Part shown: positions 26,808 to 36,518 of the stretch, in pieces
Layout of the letters: each line of letters opens with the position of its first letter
Position numbering within the stretch: position 1 is the first letter of the stretch
From: Frondihabitans australicus
GTDB lineage: Bacteria > Actinomycetota > Actinomycetes > Actinomycetales > Microbacteriaceae
Assembly (NCBI RefSeq): GCF_003634555.1
Contig: NZ_RBKS01000001.1
Span: forward strand, 806,001-870,000
Direction: 5' to 3'
DNA length: 64,000 nucleotides
The notes under the pieces: generated by a model
What the model was told of the DNA's origin: nothing
What the model saw: only the letters and a program-made list of their open reading frames with translations
Database searches by the model: none
Program-made: the position numbers and the translations under genes

Positions 26808-27044
26808 GTGCTCGCACCTGCACTCGAACACCTCGTCCGGGGGATCGTCGATCACCCGGACGAGGTGCAGGTGGTCTCGAAGACCTCCCCGCGCGGCGAC
26901 GTGCTCGAGGTCCGCGTGAACCCCGAAGACCTCGGCCGCGTCATCGGACGCGCCGGGCGCACGGCCAAGGCGCTCCGCACCCTCGTCACGGCTCTGGCCG
27001 ATGGCAAGCGCGTGCGCGTCGACGTCGTCGACACCGATTTCTGA
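26808..27044 (+). CDS. khpA: KH-domain RNA-binding protein KhpA
   Basis: This 78-residue protein has a single KH domain with the GxxG loop in VIGRAGRTAKALRTL. The position between rpsP and rimM is diagnostic for KhpA (YlqC). In other Gram-positives KhpA pairs with KhpB and binds RNA, affecting cell division and small-RNA function. GTG 26808 lies three bases after the rpsP stop, so translation is probably coupled. Confidence 0.93.
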   Translation: MLAPALEHLVRGIVDHPDEVQVVSKTSPRGDVLEVRVNPEDLGRVIGRAGRTAKALRTLVTALADGKRVRVDVVDTDF

Positions 27045-27048
27045 TTCG

Positions 27049-27702
27049 GTGACCGACGCACCAGTCCCCGGCGGCGACGACGAGCGGACCCGCCTCCGGG
27101 TCGGCCGCCTCACCAAGGCGCACGGTCTCAAGGGCGCTCTCAAGCTCGAGCTCTACACCGACGCCCCCGAGAAGCGCTTCGTGCCCGGCGCCGTCTTCGC
27201 CCTTCAGGTGCCGCGCGACTCCGCGTGGCACGGCAAGACCGTCGAGCTCGCAGAGCTCCGCTGGTACAACTCGCACCCCGTCGGCTTCTTCAAGGGAATC
27301 GACGACCGCACCGCCGCCGAGACGCTCGTCAAGGCCATCCTGTGGATCGAGCACGACGGCGTCGAGGTGAGCGATGAGCCCGACGCCTGGTTCGACCACC
27401 AGCTCGTCGGCCTCCGCGTCCTCCGCGACGGCGCCCAGGTCGGCACCATCGCGCGCGTCGACCACCTGCCCGCACAGGACCTCCTGGCGATCGACACCGA
27501 CAGCGGCGAGGTCCTCGTCCCGTTCGTGAGCGCGATCGTGCCGAGCGTCGACCTCGCCGCAGGCACCGTGACAGTCACCCCGCCGGTCGGCCTCTTCGAG
27601 CCGAACCCCGACGACGACGCCGTGCCGAGCGGCGACGCCGCCGCGACGAGCAGCATCGGCGACGACGACGCGAGCGACGACTCCGCACCGTCGGCCGAAT
27701 GA
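27049..27702 (+). CDS. rimM: Ribosome maturation factor RimM
   Basis: This 217-residue protein assists 30S head assembly and binds S19. The N-terminal RimM domain starts [24 protein letters not shown]. The PRC-barrel domain follows from about residue 100 ([29 protein letters not shown]). A 30-residue Asp/Ala/Ser-rich tail ends the protein. GTG 27049 is four bases after khpA; in-frame codons before it would run into khpA. Confidence 0.95.
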   Translation: MTDAPVPGGDDERTRLRVGRLTKAHGLKGALKLELYTDAPEKRFVPGAVFALQVPRDSAWHGKTVELAELRWYNSHPVGFFKGIDDRTAAETLVKAILWIEHDGVEVSDEPDAWFDHQLVGLRVLRDGAQVGTIARVDHLPAQDLLAIDTDSGEVLVPFVSAIVPSVDLAAGTVTVTPPVGLFEPNPDDDAVPSGDAAATSSIGDDDASDDSAPSAE

Positions 27703-27709
27703 CCTCGCG

Positions 27710-28456
27710 ATGCGCATCGACATCGTCAGCATCTTCCCCGAGTTCTTCGGCGTGCTCGACGTCTCCCTCCTCGGCAAGGCCCGGCAGCAGGGCCTCCTCG
27801 ACGTTCGCGTCCACGATCTCCGCGACCACACCCACGACCGCCATCGCACCGTCGACGACACCCCGTACGGCGGCGGCGCCGGCATGGTGATGAAGCCCGG
27901 GCCGTGGGGCGAGGCCCTCGACGACCTGCTCGGCGAGAGCGAGACCGAAAGCGACGGCGCAGCGCAGGAGCCGGCTCCTCGCGTGGTCATCATCGTCCCG
28001 TCGCCCGCCGGCCGCCCCTTCACGCAGAAAGAGGCCCGCGCCCTGGCGCTCGAAGACCGCCTGGTCTTCACGTGCGGACGCTACGAGGGAATCGACCAGC
28101 GCGTCATCGACCACGCCGCGACGCGGCCCGGTGTCGAGGTGCGCGAGATCAGCCTCGGCGACTATGTCCTGAACGGCGGCGAGGTCGCCGCGATGGCCAT
28201 GATCGAGGCGATCGGCCGCCTCGTCCCCGGCGTGGTCGGGAACCCCGAGAGCCTCGACCAGGAGAGCCACGAGGGCGACGGGCTGCTCGAGTACCCGAGC
28301 TACACGAAGCCGGCCGAGTGGCGTGGGCTGGCGGTGCCCCCGATCCTGCTCAGCGGAAACCACGGTGCGATCGACGCGTGGCGCCACGAGCAGCAGCTCG
28401 AGCGGACCCGTCGCGTCCGGCCCGACCTGCTGCCCGACGCCGACGCGGCCGAGTAG
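27710..28456 (+). CDS. trmD: tRNA (guanine-N1-)-methyltransferase
   Basis: This 248-residue SPOUT methyltransferase makes m1G37 in tRNAs and so prevents frameshifting. The N-terminus [13 protein letters not shown] and the substrate loop [15 protein letters not shown] are canonical. The knotted SAM site has [13 protein letters not shown] and [17 protein letters not shown]. The gene lies seven bases after rimM and ends the operon, converging with map. A GC-rich inverted repeat (GCGCGC...GCGCGC) in the 22-bp gap may help end transcription. Confidence 0.97.
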   Translation: MRIDIVSIFPEFFGVLDVSLLGKARQQGLLDVRVHDLRDHTHDRHRTVDDTPYGGGAGMVMKPGPWGEALDDLLGESETESDGAAQEPAPRVVIIVPSPAGRPFTQKEARALALEDRLVFTCGRYEGIDQRVIDHAATRPGVEVREISLGDYVLNGGEVAAMAMIEAIGRLVPGVVGNPESLDQESHEGDGLLEYPSYTKPAEWRGLAVPPILLSGNHGAIDAWRHEQQLERTRRVRPDLLPDADAAE

Positions 28457-28478
28457 CGCGCGTCGGCCGGGGCGCGCG

Positions 28479-29249
28479 TCAGTCGCGAGCGGTCAAGACC
28501 AGCGGCCCGTCTTCGGTGATCGCCACCGTGTGCTCGGCGTGCGCCGTGCGCGAGCCGTCCTTGCTGCGCAGGGTCCAGCCGTCGGCGTCGGTGTAGATCT
28601 CGTCGGTCGTCGCCATCAGCCACGGCTCGATCGCGATGACGAGGCCGGGCTTCAGCGGGAAGCCGCGGCCCGGGCGCCCGTCGTTGGCGATGTGCGGGTC
28701 GCCGTGCATCTCGGTGCCGACGCCGTGGCCGCCGAACTGCAGGTTCACGCCGTAGCCCGCCCGGTGCGCGACGGTGCCGATCGCCGACGAGATGTCGCCG
28801 ACCCGGTTGCCGGCCTGCGCTGCGGCGATGCCGGCCGCGAGCGCCTCCTCGACGGTGGCGATGAGCTTCGCGTCGCCGGGGGTCTCGTCGCCGCCCACGA
28901 CGAAGCTGACGGCGCTGTCCGACACCCAGCCGTCGACCGAAGCGGCGAAGTCGAGCGTCAGCAGGTCGCCCCGCTGCAGGCGGTAGTCGTGCGGGAGTCC
29001 GTGCAGAACGGCGTCGTTGACCGACGTGCAGATCACCTTGCCGAACGGGCTCGCGCCGAACGAGGGGTGGTAGTCGATGTAGCAGCTCTCGGCCCCGCGG
29101 GCGTTGATCATGCGGTGCGCGAGGGCGTCGATCTCCAGCAGGTTCACGCCCGGCTCGGCTGCTGCGCGGGTGGCGTCGAGCACGGAGGCGACGAATCGAC
29201 CGGCAGGTCGCATCGCCTCGATCTCGGAGGGCGTTCGGAGGTCGATCAT
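28479..29249 (-). CDS. map: Type I methionine aminopeptidase
   Basis: This 256-residue metalloprotease removes N-terminal Met. The metal ligands are visible in [18 protein letters not shown] (two Asp), [13 protein letters not shown] (His), AIEPWLM (Glu) and AHAEHTVAI (Glu). ATG 29249 gives the usual [17 protein letters not shown] start and follows GGGAG; a large upstream extension of the frame is not coding. It converges with trmD and diverges from rplS. Confidence 0.96.
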   Translation of the reverse strand: MIDLRTPSEIEAMRPAGRFVASVLDATRAAAEPGVNLLEIDALAHRMINARGAESCYIDYHPSFGASPFGKVICTSVNDAVLHGLPHDYRLQRGDLLTLDFAASVDGWVSDSAVSFVVGGDETPGDAKLIATVEEALAAGIAAAQAGNRVGDISSAIGTVAHRAGYGVNLQFGGHGVGTEMHGDPHIANDGRPGRGFPLKPGLVIAIEPWLMATTDEIYTDADGWTLRSKDGSRTAHAEHTVAITEDGPLVLTARD

Positions 29250-29469
29250 GCTCCCATTCAACACGGTCGCAGGCTCGTCTTCGAAGGCGTGGCAGGAGCC
29301 CGCGAGAGTGTGGCACAATAGACGCTTGTGCCCGCGCACGACTCTGCCACAGGGGAGTCCGCATCTCACGGGTACGGTGTCGATCGCGAGGCGAAGTCTC
29401 GCGCGGCCCACTTCCTTTGACAATTCACACCCGCGTTCGACCTGTGGCGGTCGCAGAGAGCGAATCATC
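29250..29469 (+). promoter_or_regulatory. rplS promoter and long leader
   Basis: In this 220-bp gap a CACAAT box at 29314-29319 would start an rplS transcript near 29326, leaving a leader of about 144 bases. That is longer than most leaders here and could hold a regulatory structure, but no known ribosomal leader motif was recognised. Confidence 0.4.
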
Positions 29470-29820
29470 ATGAGCCACATCCTCGACAGCCTGGATGCAG
29501 CGTCGCTTCGCAGCGATGTCCCCGACTTCCGCGCCGGCGACACCGTCCGCGTCCACGTGAACATCATCGAAGGCACGCGCTCGCGTGTCCAGGTGTTCCA
29601 GGGCATCGTCATCGGCCGCCAGGGCGACGGCGTCCGCGAGACCTTCACGGTCCGCAAGGTCAGCTTCCAGGTCGGCGTGGAGCGCACGTTCCCCGTGCAC
29701 TCGCCGGTCATCGACCACATCGAGGTCGTCACCCGCGGTGACGTCCGCCGCGCCAAGCTCTACTACCTGCGCGAGCTCCGCGGCAAGAAGGCGAAGATCA
29801 AGGAGAAGCGCGAGAACTGA
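29470..29820 (+). CDS. rplS: 50S ribosomal protein L19
   Basis: This 116-residue L19 protein lies at the 30S-50S interface. Family motifs are [50 protein letters not shown] and the basic end [23 protein letters not shown] 29470 gives MSHILDSLD, as in other actinobacteria. A textbook terminator follows 26 bases after the stop. Confidence 0.97.
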   Translation: MSHILDSLDAASLRSDVPDFRAGDTVRVHVNIIEGTRSRVQVFQGIVIGRQGDGVRETFTVRKVSFQVGVERTFPVHSPVIDHIEVVTRGDVRRAKLYYLRELRGKKAKIKEKREN

Positions 29821-29846
29821 TCTCGCCGCACCTTCGCACGATCCTG

Positions 29847-29881
29847 AGCCCCCCGCCCGTACACTCGGGCGGGGGGCTTTT
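29847..29881 (+). terminator. Rho-independent terminator after rplS
   Basis: AGCCCCCCGCCCG and CGGGCGGGGGGCT form a perfect 13-bp GC-rich stem around a six-base TACACT loop, followed by TTTTC. Confidence 0.92.
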
Positions 29882-29901
29882 CGCATGACACGGAAGAATC
29901 G

Positions 29902-30639
29902 ATGACTGAGACGGGTACGACGCACTCGCGCGAGGAGCGTCGGGGCGGCGGATGGAGATTCCTCCGCGACATCCTCATCATCGTCCTCGCCGCTCTGCTG
30001 GTCTCGTTCCTCATCAAGACCTTCCTCGTGCGCTCGTTCTACATCCCGTCGGTGTCGATGCAGAACACCCTGCAGGTCAACGACCGGATCCTCGTCAACG
30101 AGCTGGTGCCGCGAATCGAGTCGATCCACCGAGGCGACGTCATCGTCTTCACCGACCCGGGCGGCTGGCTGTCGAACAGCGAGACGCAGACCTCGACGAC
30201 GTCGTCGAACCCGGTCGTGCACGCCGTCCAGGACGCCCTCACCGCCGTCGGCCTCGGCACGGCCGACTCCGACAACCACCTCGTCAAGCGCGTGATCGGA
30301 CTGCCGGGCGACAAGGTTGCCTGCTGCAACGCCTTCGGCCAGATGACGGTCAACGGCGTGCCGCTCGACGAGCCCTACACGAAGCTCCCGCCGGGCGTCA
30401 CGCGCGAGTCCCAGAACGACTTCTCGGTGACGGTGCCGAAGGGCGAGCTCTGGGTCGAGGGCGACAACCGGTATTCCTCGGCCGACAGCCGGTACCAGCG
30501 CGACACCCCGACGAAGGGCTTCGTGCCGGAGGCGGACGTCGTCGGGCGGGCGTTCGTCATCACCTGGCCGTCGAGCCGGTGGAGCTGGCTCTCCTCGTAC
30601 CCCGATGTCTTCCAGGGCACCGGCAAGGGGGCGTCGTGA
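29902..30639 (+). CDS. lepB: Signal peptidase I
   Basis: This 245-residue membrane protease removes signal peptides of exported proteins. One membrane anchor (FLRDILIIVLAALLVSFLIK) precedes the catalytic Ser in IPSVSMQNTL. The catalytic Lys lies in LVKRVIGLPGDKV and the conserved box in WVEGDNRYSSADSR. ATG 29902 comes just after the rplS terminator. The stop overlaps the rnhB start (TGATG), so the two are translationally coupled. Confidence 0.96.
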   Translation: MTETGTTHSREERRGGGWRFLRDILIIVLAALLVSFLIKTFLVRSFYIPSVSMQNTLQVNDRILVNELVPRIESIHRGDVIVFTDPGGWLSNSETQTSTTSSNPVVHAVQDALTAVGLGTADSDNHLVKRVIGLPGDKVACCNAFGQMTVNGVPLDEPYTKLPPGVTRESQNDFSVTVPKGELWVEGDNRYSSADSRYQRDTPTKGFVPEADVVGRAFVITWPSSRWSWLSSYPDVFQGTGKGAS

Positions 30640-31274
30640 TGGCCGTCGTCGACCCGACGATGGACTTCGAGCGCGAGCTCCACGACTCCGGCGCCGGCTG
30701 GGTCGTCGGCTGCGACGAGGTCGGGCGCGGCGCGATCGCCGGGCCCGTGGCCGTGGGCATGAGCGCCGTCCTGGCCGGGTTCTCGCCGCTGCCCGCGGGG
30801 CTGCGCGACAGCAAGATGCTCAGCGAGAAGAAGCGCGAAGAGCTGTACCCGCAGGCGCTCGAGTGGTGCTCGGTGTCGGCCGTGGGGCTCGCCGGGCCCG
30901 AGGAGGTCGACGAGATCGGCATCATCGCGGCTCTCGGGCTCGCGGGGAGGCGAGCGCTGGTGAGCCTGCACGAGGCGGGTGTCGAGATCCTGCGCTCGGT
31001 CGTGGTCCTCGACGGCAACCACGACTACCTGACCCCGGCTCTGACCAGCGCGCCGACGGTCGTCACCCGCATCAAGGCCGACCGCGACTGCGGCTCGGTG
31101 GCGGCCGCCTCGGTGATCGCCAAGGTGCACCGCGACCGGCTCATGATCGCCCACCACGACGACCACCCGGGCTACGGCTGGGCGGCGAACAAGGGCTACG
31201 GGTCGACGACCCACTACGAGGCGCTGCACGAGCTCGGCCCGTCGCCCCTGCACCGGCTCACCTGGCTGCACTGA
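30639..31274 (+). CDS. rnhB: Ribonuclease HII
   Basis: This 211-residue enzyme cleaves RNA in RNA-DNA hybrids and at misincorporated ribonucleotides. Catalytic acidic residues are in VVGCDEVGRGAIAGPVAVG and in VVVLDGNHDYL and IKADRDCGSVAAASVIAKV, followed by WAANKGYGSTTHYEAL. ATG 30639 overlaps the lepB stop by one base. Confidence 0.96.
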   Translation: MAVVDPTMDFERELHDSGAGWVVGCDEVGRGAIAGPVAVGMSAVLAGFSPLPAGLRDSKMLSEKKREELYPQALEWCSVSAVGLAGPEEVDEIGIIAALGLAGRRALVSLHEAGVEILRSVVVLDGNHDYLTPALTSAPTVVTRIKADRDCGSVAAASVIAKVHRDRLMIAHHDDHPGYGWAANKGYGSTTHYEALHELGPSPLHRLTWLH

Positions 31275-31291
31275 CGTAAGATGAGCGTCCG

Positions 31292-31615
31292 ATGGACGAC
31301 GACGATTTCGAAGACTACGACCGCGAGGTCGAACTGGCTCTCTACCGCGAGTACCGCGACGTGGTGTCGCAGTTCCGGTACGTCATCGAGACCGAGCGGC
31401 GCTTCTACCTGGCGAACGAGGTCGAGCTCGTGCGGCGCGACACCGAGCACGACTTCTACTTCGAGCTGACGATGAGCGACGTCTGGGTGTGGGACGTCTA
31501 CCGCTCCGACCGCTTCGTCAAATCCGTCCGCGTGCTCACCTTCAAAGACGTCAACGTCGAAGAGCTCACAGCCCGCGACCTCGAGCTGCCGAAAGAGCTG
31601 GCGCTCGACGAGTAG
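31292..31615 (+). CDS. DUF2469 family protein
   Basis: This acidic 107-residue protein is found throughout actinobacteria between rnhB and yraN. It starts DDDDFEDYDREVELALYREY and contains FELTMSDVWVWDVYR. Its function is unknown. A TAAGAT box lies nine bases before ATG 31292, pointing to its own leaderless promoter inside the cluster. The region after it (31616-31745) is non-coding and contains a GGGGCGCAGGATC motif. Confidence 0.92.
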   Translation: MDDDDFEDYDREVELALYREYRDVVSQFRYVIETERRFYLANEVELVRRDTEHDFYFELTMSDVWVWDVYRSDRFVKSVRVLTFKDVNVEELTARDLELPKELALDE

Positions 31616-31745
31616 GGCCCTGCCCGCTCCCTGACCCTTCCACCCCTCCTCCACAGGGGCGCAGGATCGGCAGCCCTCTCCACAGATTCCCTCTCACCCC
31701 GTTCCCGGCTCCTCCCTTCGGCGATCCTCGACCCGGGAGGTCGAG

Positions 31746-32120
31746 ATGACGAAGTCGACGAGAAGCAGAGAGCTGGGCATCCGCGGCGAGCAGGAGGCAG
31801 CTGAGCACCTGGAGAGGTCGGGGTTCCGGATCCTGGCCCGCAACTGGCGGTGCGCCGAAGGGGAGATCGACATCGTGGCGCACGAGGCCGCCACTGGCGA
31901 CGTCGTGATCGTCGAGGTGAAGACCCGGCGCGGGCACGGAGCCGGCCATCCGTTCGAGGCGGTGAGTCGCGAGAAGCTCTCACGGCTGCGGACTCTGGCG
32001 ACCGCCTGGTCGCTGGCGCACCCCGGCGTGGGGTGCCGGCGGCGGATCGACGTGGTCGGCGTGACGGCGTGGCCCGACGACAGCCTGACGGTCCAGCACC
32101 TCGTGGCGGTCGACCTGTGA
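31746..32120 (+). CDS. yraN: YraN/UPF0102 family nuclease-fold protein
   Basis: This 124-residue protein has the restriction-endonuclease-like core LGIRGEQEAAEHLERSGFRI, then AEGEIDIVAHE and VIVEVKTRRG, with the D-ExK catalytic pattern. The family (YraN/YhbR-type) sits next to comM in many bacteria; a role in recombination or transformation is suspected but unproven. The stop overlaps the GTG start of comM. Confidence 0.92.
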   Translation: MTKSTRSRELGIRGEQEAAEHLERSGFRILARNWRCAEGEIDIVAHEAATGDVVIVEVKTRRGHGAGHPFEAVSREKLSRLRTLATAWSLAHPGVGCRRRIDVVGVTAWPDDSLTVQHLVAVDL

Positions 32121-33166
32121 GCGTCGCACGCACCCGGGCGGTGTCGCTGCTCGGGCTGACCGGCGCCCTGGTCGAGATCGAAGCCGACATGAGCGACGGC
32201 CTGCCCGGGTTCCTACTCATCGGCCTTCCCGACGCGTCGCTGGGTGAGGCGCGCGATCGCGTCCGGGCGGCCGCGTCGAACTCCGGCTGCCCCCTGCCGC
32301 CGCGCAAGCTCACCGTGAACCTGTCGCCGGCGTCGCTGCCGAAGCACGGCTCGTCGTTCGACCTCGGGATCGCCGTCGCGGCCCTCGCAGCCGCCGACCT
32401 CGTCGACCGCGAGTCCATCGAGCGCGTGGTGCACCTCGGCGAGCTCGGACTCGACGGTCGCCTCCGGCCGGTCAACGGGATCCTGCCCGCGGTTCTCGGG
32501 GCGGCGCGCGCCGGCGCGGCGACGATCATGGTGCCCTCTGCCAACGCCGATGAGGCCTCGCTCGTGCCGGACGTACGGATCGTCGCGGTGCCGAGCCTCC
32601 GCGACGCCGCCATCTGGCACGGCGGCGACTTCGCTCCCGAGCCGGTCGAGGCGATCGCGCGAGAGACCCCTGCGCAGAGCGAGTCTCCCACGCTCGAGCT
32701 GGGCGACGTGATCGGCAACCCGGCGGCCGTCGACGCGCTCATCGTGGCGGCGTCCGGCGGGCACCACCTGCTCATGGTGGGCCCGCCGGGTGCGGGCAAG
32801 AGCATGCTCGCGGCGCGCCTTCCCGGGATCCTGCCGGATCTCGACGTCGCCTCGTCGCTCGAGGTGTCGTCGCTGAGATCCCTCAGCGGGCGGGGTGTCG
32901 CGGGTGCGCTCGAGGTGCGGCCGCCGTTCGAGAGCCCGCATCACTCGTGCAGCGCGGCCGCCCTCGTGGGAGGCGGCAGCTCGGTGATCCGACCGGGTGC
33001 GGCGTCGCTGGCGTCGCGCGGCGTGCTCTTCCTCGACGAGGCTCCCGAGTTCGCCGTCTCGGTGCTCGACTGTCTGCGTCAGCCGCTCGAGTCAGGGGAG
33101 GTCACGATCCATCGGTCGCGGGCCGTCGCTCGATTCCCCGCGCGGTTCCAGCTCGTGGTCGCTTAG
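32117..33166 (+). pseudogene. comM: comM (YifB family Mg-chelatase-like AAA ATPase), 5' part, cut by insertion
   Basis: This encodes the N-terminal 349 residues of ComM, a helicase that helps integrate donor DNA during natural transformation. The Lon-like N domain is followed by Walker A MVGPPGAGKSMLAARLPG and Walker B GVLFLDEAPEF. The frame runs normally to RFPARFQLVVA and then meets TAG at 33164-33166, supplied by the inserted element. The missing part resumes at 41788 with the next expected residues, AANPCPCGQYG. The start is GTG 32117, overlapping the yraN stop. The protein lacks its C-terminal domain and is probably inactive. Confidence 0.93.
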
Positions 33167-33173
33167 ATAGCGT

Positions 33174-33185
33174 CTGACGCGTCAG
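33174..33185. repeat. Left-end palindrome of the element
   Basis: CTGACGCGTCAG is a perfect palindrome 11 bases inside the left junction and just ahead of the TGC-TACAGT promoter of the first recombinase gene. It resembles TGACTAGTCA near the right end and may be a recombinase-binding site that also controls the promoter. Confidence 0.65.
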
Positions 33186-33201
33186 TGCTACAGTCGGGGC
33201 C

Positions 33202-34716
33202 ATGGATGGCGCATTGGATCAGGCTCGGGCAGAAGCGCCTGCGCCATCGTCATGGCGAGTTTGGAGTACGTCGCGCGGTTATCGGAGAGGCGCTGACCCC
33301 GCCTCGTGGATCGCGGAGCGCGAGTGGCTAGATTCGCAGATGCTCGAAGAGGGTTCTCCCTTCATCCTGTCTCCCGATGGCGGATTTGATGTCGATGTAA
33401 ATCGCTACCTGTCACGGGCCGTGATGCTGTCGCGTTCCATAAACACGAGGAAGGCGTACGCCGATGATTTGGCGCGTTTTCTCACGTTTCTCGGCTTAGG
33501 TCGGCCTGGCAGTCGTGAACCGATCGACTGGCGCGAGGCAACGGTCGAAGACCGTCGTCGTTTCAACTTCTGGCGGAATCGGAGTCCGGAAGGCCCTCAC
33601 GTCTCAGCGAGAACGTGGAACCGCGAGGTCACGGCGGTATTTCAGTTCTACGAGTGGGCGGTCAACGAGGATCTTGTCACCGAGTCTCCCTTTGAGACCA
33701 AGAAGACGTGGAGGAGCCACCGTGCGGGCGGCGGTTGGGTCCGCGTTCCGACGGAGACTCGAGCGGATGACGATGCGTCGTTCGCGACTTGGCTGACAGC
33801 ATCGGAGTACCGGCAGTGGCGCGACATCGGGATCCGTGGATTCACGGCACGGGGTCTGCCGGATACGGCTTTCCGGGGGCCGCAGGCTGGCCGCAACGTG
33901 GCGTTCGTTGATCTGATGGTGAGTTCCGGGATGAGGCTGACGGAGCAGGCAGTCCTGTTGAAATCGGACGTCCCGAGTCGTTCCGGGGGCAACTCGCATG
34001 AACGATTGCGCCTCTCCGCTCGGACGACAAAGGGCAGCAAACGGCGGCATGTGTACGTTCCTCATTCCGTACTTGGCGAGATTGAGGCGTACTGCGAGTT
34101 CGAACGCGCTCAGGTCGTCGAAGACGCGCAAATGCGTGGCGACTACGGGTCGTTGGAAGACTGGTTTCTGCAGTCGTCGCCGACGGTAGCGACCGTTGTC
34201 GGTCCCAGCGGAGAGAAACGAAAACTGGCGACTCTCACGGCTCGCGAGCGAATGCGGGTTCTCGTCAGAACCGAGGCGGGCTTAGAGCCGGCCGCCCTGT
34301 GGCTTTCGGAGCGAGGTTTGCCACTTCGACCGCCGAGCTGGCAAACGATATTCCGAGGGGCCAATGAGCGCAACGTGAAGGCCGGCACCGGCATTACCTG
34401 TCATCCTCACGCGCTCCGCCACACGTACGCAATGGCCACGCTGGAGAAGCTCCAGCGAGGCCAGAACGATGTTCTCGCCGACAAGTCCGAGCGGCAGCGA
34501 ATGCACTACGCCCAGGTGTTCGGAGATCCCATCAACTGGTTGCGACTTCGCCTCGGTCACCGATCTGTCACGACAACCCACCTCTACCTCCGGCTTCTGG
34601 GTGACCTCGAGATGGAGACACGGCTTCGTCTCCTGGGTGATGACCAGGAATGGTCGCTTCCTGTCGACGACGGAAATCAGATCACCGACCACTCGATGGC
34701 GAGGACTCAACTGTGA
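33202..34716 (+). CDS. Tyrosine recombinase 1 (TnpA-like) of the comM element
   Basis: This 504-residue site-specific recombinase has a complete active site: Arg in VSSGMRLTEQAV, Lys in TTKGSKRRHVYV, HALRH (His and Arg), His in RLGHRSVTTT and the nucleophile Tyr in THLYLR. An N-terminal SAM-like core-binding domain covers about residues 60-170. It is longer than TnpA of Tn554. An extended -10 box (TGC-TACAGT, 33186-33194) lies seven bases before ATG 33202. Its stop overlaps the next gene (GTGA), so the three recombinases are probably made in fixed ratio. Confidence 0.9.
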   Translation: MDGALDQARAEAPAPSSWRVWSTSRGYRRGADPASWIAEREWLDSQMLEEGSPFILSPDGGFDVDVNRYLSRAVMLSRSINTRKAYADDLARFLTFLGLGRPGSREPIDWREATVEDRRRFNFWRNRSPEGPHVSARTWNREVTAVFQFYEWAVNEDLVTESPFETKKTWRSHRAGGGWVRVPTETRADDDASFATWLTASEYRQWRDIGIRGFTARGLPDTAFRGPQAGRNVAFVDLMVSSGMRLTEQAVLLKSDVPSRSGGNSHERLRLSARTTKGSKRRHVYVPHSVLGEIEAYCEFERAQVVEDAQMRGDYGSLEDWFLQSSPTVATVVGPSGEKRKLATLTARERMRVLVRTEAGLEPAALWLSERGLPLRPPSWQTIFRGANERNVKAGTGITCHPHALRHTYAMATLEKLQRGQNDVLADKSERQRMHYAQVFGDPINWLRLRLGHRSVTTTHLYLRLLGDLEMETRLRLLGDDQEWSLPVDDGNQITDHSMARTQL

Positions 34717-36518
34717 CCCGACGCGCACGTCCCACCGGCAACGGAGTTTCCTCGGTCCAGCCTCTTCACGGCGATGGCTACGTCGATCCGTTGACGGTCA
34801 TGGATGACGGGACAGTCCGAATCGCATTCTCCGGGCTTGATGGCCGGACAGCGACGCTCTCCACTGCGTCTTGGCCGATGCGCCAGCTACATGAAGCAAT
34901 CGGGCGTCAATTCGCTCAGATCGTGACCGTCAGCGGCACACGTAATACGCTCGCGTCGGCAAAGAGTCTCTGGAGCGACTGCAGGAAAGTCGTCCGCTAC
35001 CTCTCGGAGGAAGCCCCCGACCTTCCGGGCCTCGGGGCTCTGCGCGTCGAACACGCGCGTGAGTTCTGGGCGGATCTCACACGGAAGAACTCGGCTAGTG
35101 CAGCGGCCATCATCGGCAATGTCAACGTCGTCCTCGGCAGCGACGACTCGCTTGACAGCGGATTTCTCGTCGAGCTCGGTCGTCCGCGACGCCAGAATCG
35201 TTCGGCAAACCGTGACGGACTCGGCAAGGACCTCAGCGACGCGGAGTTCGAACGAGTCAAGGCCGCCGCGCGCAGCCAGGTCGTCGACATTCGGCAGCGC
35301 GTGCGAAAGGGGCACCGCTTGATTGAGGCCTACCGGAACGACCCCGAGGCGGTTCCCGCCCACGAGAGACGTTTGGCCGCACTTCTGACAGAGTTTGCCG
35401 ACACAGGGTTCATGCCGGTCCTCGCGCCCTTGGGGCCCGACTACCAGTACAACAAGGGCCGGATGAAGTTCGCCGCCCACATCTCCCTCGTCGAGGCAGA
35501 CATGATGCCGCTGTTGGCACTCTTCTGCTGCCTCTCCGGGCGCAACTCGGAAATTGTGAAAGAACTCCCTTTCCGCCACGAGATTCGCGACGGCGTCGCA
35601 CTGAGCTGCAAAGTGGTGAAACGTCGCTCGGGCAAGCACAGTTGGAACGAAACCGCAGTCTGGGAGATTGGCCGAGAGAGTCGACAGCTTCACGAGCCCG
35701 GGGGATTCTTCCTGCTCATCCAAGAACTCACGTCGATGGCCCGGCCCCACGTGGACCAAGACCGACTATTCCTGACCTGGGTGAACCCCTACGGAAAATA
35801 CCGCGACGGATTCCGGTTCGCGTGGTCTCAGGGCCTGGACCAGATCAAGATGCTCTGGGCGCATTGGGCCCGAGAGCAAAACCTCGTCAACGACGACGGT
35901 GGAGAACTCGTCTTTGACCTGAACGCTGTCCGCACGGCATTCATTCGTCAGCGATCACGCGCCCTCGGAGGGCACGCCCCCTCGTCAACGTTCCAAAACA
36001 GCCTCGAGGTCCTCTTCGACAACTACCTCCGAGGAGATCCCGAAACCATCCAATGGGCCAGGAATCTGGTCGCCGACACGTACCGCGACGTCGAGGTCAT
36101 GATCCGCGCTCAGCACGCGAAGACATTCCAGGCCACGGGTGGCCGCATCCCGTCCCTCGACGACGACACCTCAGAGGGTGCCCCGGATCCGGCACTGCGC
36201 GCCTACAACTCCTGCGCCGATCTCCTTCTCGGACCGGTCAACCCAGGGGAGCCCTGCCGGGCAAGTGTCCTGACCTGTTTCAGGTGCCCCAATGCGCTTG
36301 TCGGCGAACGTCACCTCCCCGCACTGGTTCATCTCGAACGTGACCTCCGGGAACGCTCCGAAACGATGCCCATTCACGATTGGTGGGCGCTGTTCGGACA
36401 GGCGTGGATGGCCCTCACCGAAGACGTCCTCACGCGGTTCACCGACGCGCAACTCAACGCGGCCGAGGAGGCGGCTGATGACTTCCCGCCGCTCGAATGG
36501 CTGGAGGACGCCGCATGA
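34713..36518 (+). CDS. Tyrosine recombinase 2 (TnpB-like) of the comM element
   Basis: This 601-residue protein is a divergent tyrosine recombinase. Recognisable active-site parts are Arg in LSGRNSEIVKEL, Arg in DLNAVRTAFIR (the usual His two residues before is Asn-Ala), His in ALGGHAPSSTFQ and a Tyr in FDNYLRGD. The C-terminal region has CADLLLGPVNPGEPCRAS and LTCFRCPNAL, a Cys-rich patch typical of the second integrase in such sets. It starts at GTG 34713 inside the stop of gene 1 and overlaps gene 3 by ATGA. In Tn554, TnpA and TnpB are both needed; the same is inferred here. Confidence 0.82.
   Translation: MTRRARPTGNGVSSVQPLHGDGYVDPLTVMDDGTVRIAFSGLDGRTATLSTASWPMRQLHEAIGRQFAQIVTVSGTRNTLASAKSLWSDCRKVVRYLSEEAPDLPGLGALRVEHAREFWADLTRKNSASAAAIIGNVNVVLGSDDSLDSGFLVELGRPRRQNRSANRDGLGKDLSDAEFERVKAAARSQVVDIRQRVRKGHRLIEAYRNDPEAVPAHERRLAALLTEFADTGFMPVLAPLGPDYQYNKGRMKFAAHISLVEADMMPLLALFCCLSGRNSEIVKELPFRHEIRDGVALSCKVVKRRSGKHSWNETAVWEIGRESRQLHEPGGFFLLIQELTSMARPHVDQDRLFLTWVNPYGKYRDGFRFAWSQGLDQIKMLWAHWAREQNLVNDDGGELVFDLNAVRTAFIRQRSRALGGHAPSSTFQNSLEVLFDNYLRGDPETIQWARNLVADTYRDVEVMIRAQHAKTFQATGGRIPSLDDDTSEGAPDPALRAYNSCADLLLGPVNPGEPCRASVLTCFRCPNALVGERHLPALVHLERDLRERSETMPIHDWWALFGQAWMALTEDVLTRFTDAQLNAAEEAADDFPPLEWLEDAA

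Noticed and set aside
29417-29422. TTGACA as a -35 box for rplS
   Set aside because: No -10-like sequence lies at the right distance; CACAAT at 29314 is a better candidate.
31850-32116. An upstream extension of the comM frame
   Set aside because: It lies inside yraN, shows no ComM similarity, and the GTG at 32117 gives the normal ComM start with a GTGA overlap.
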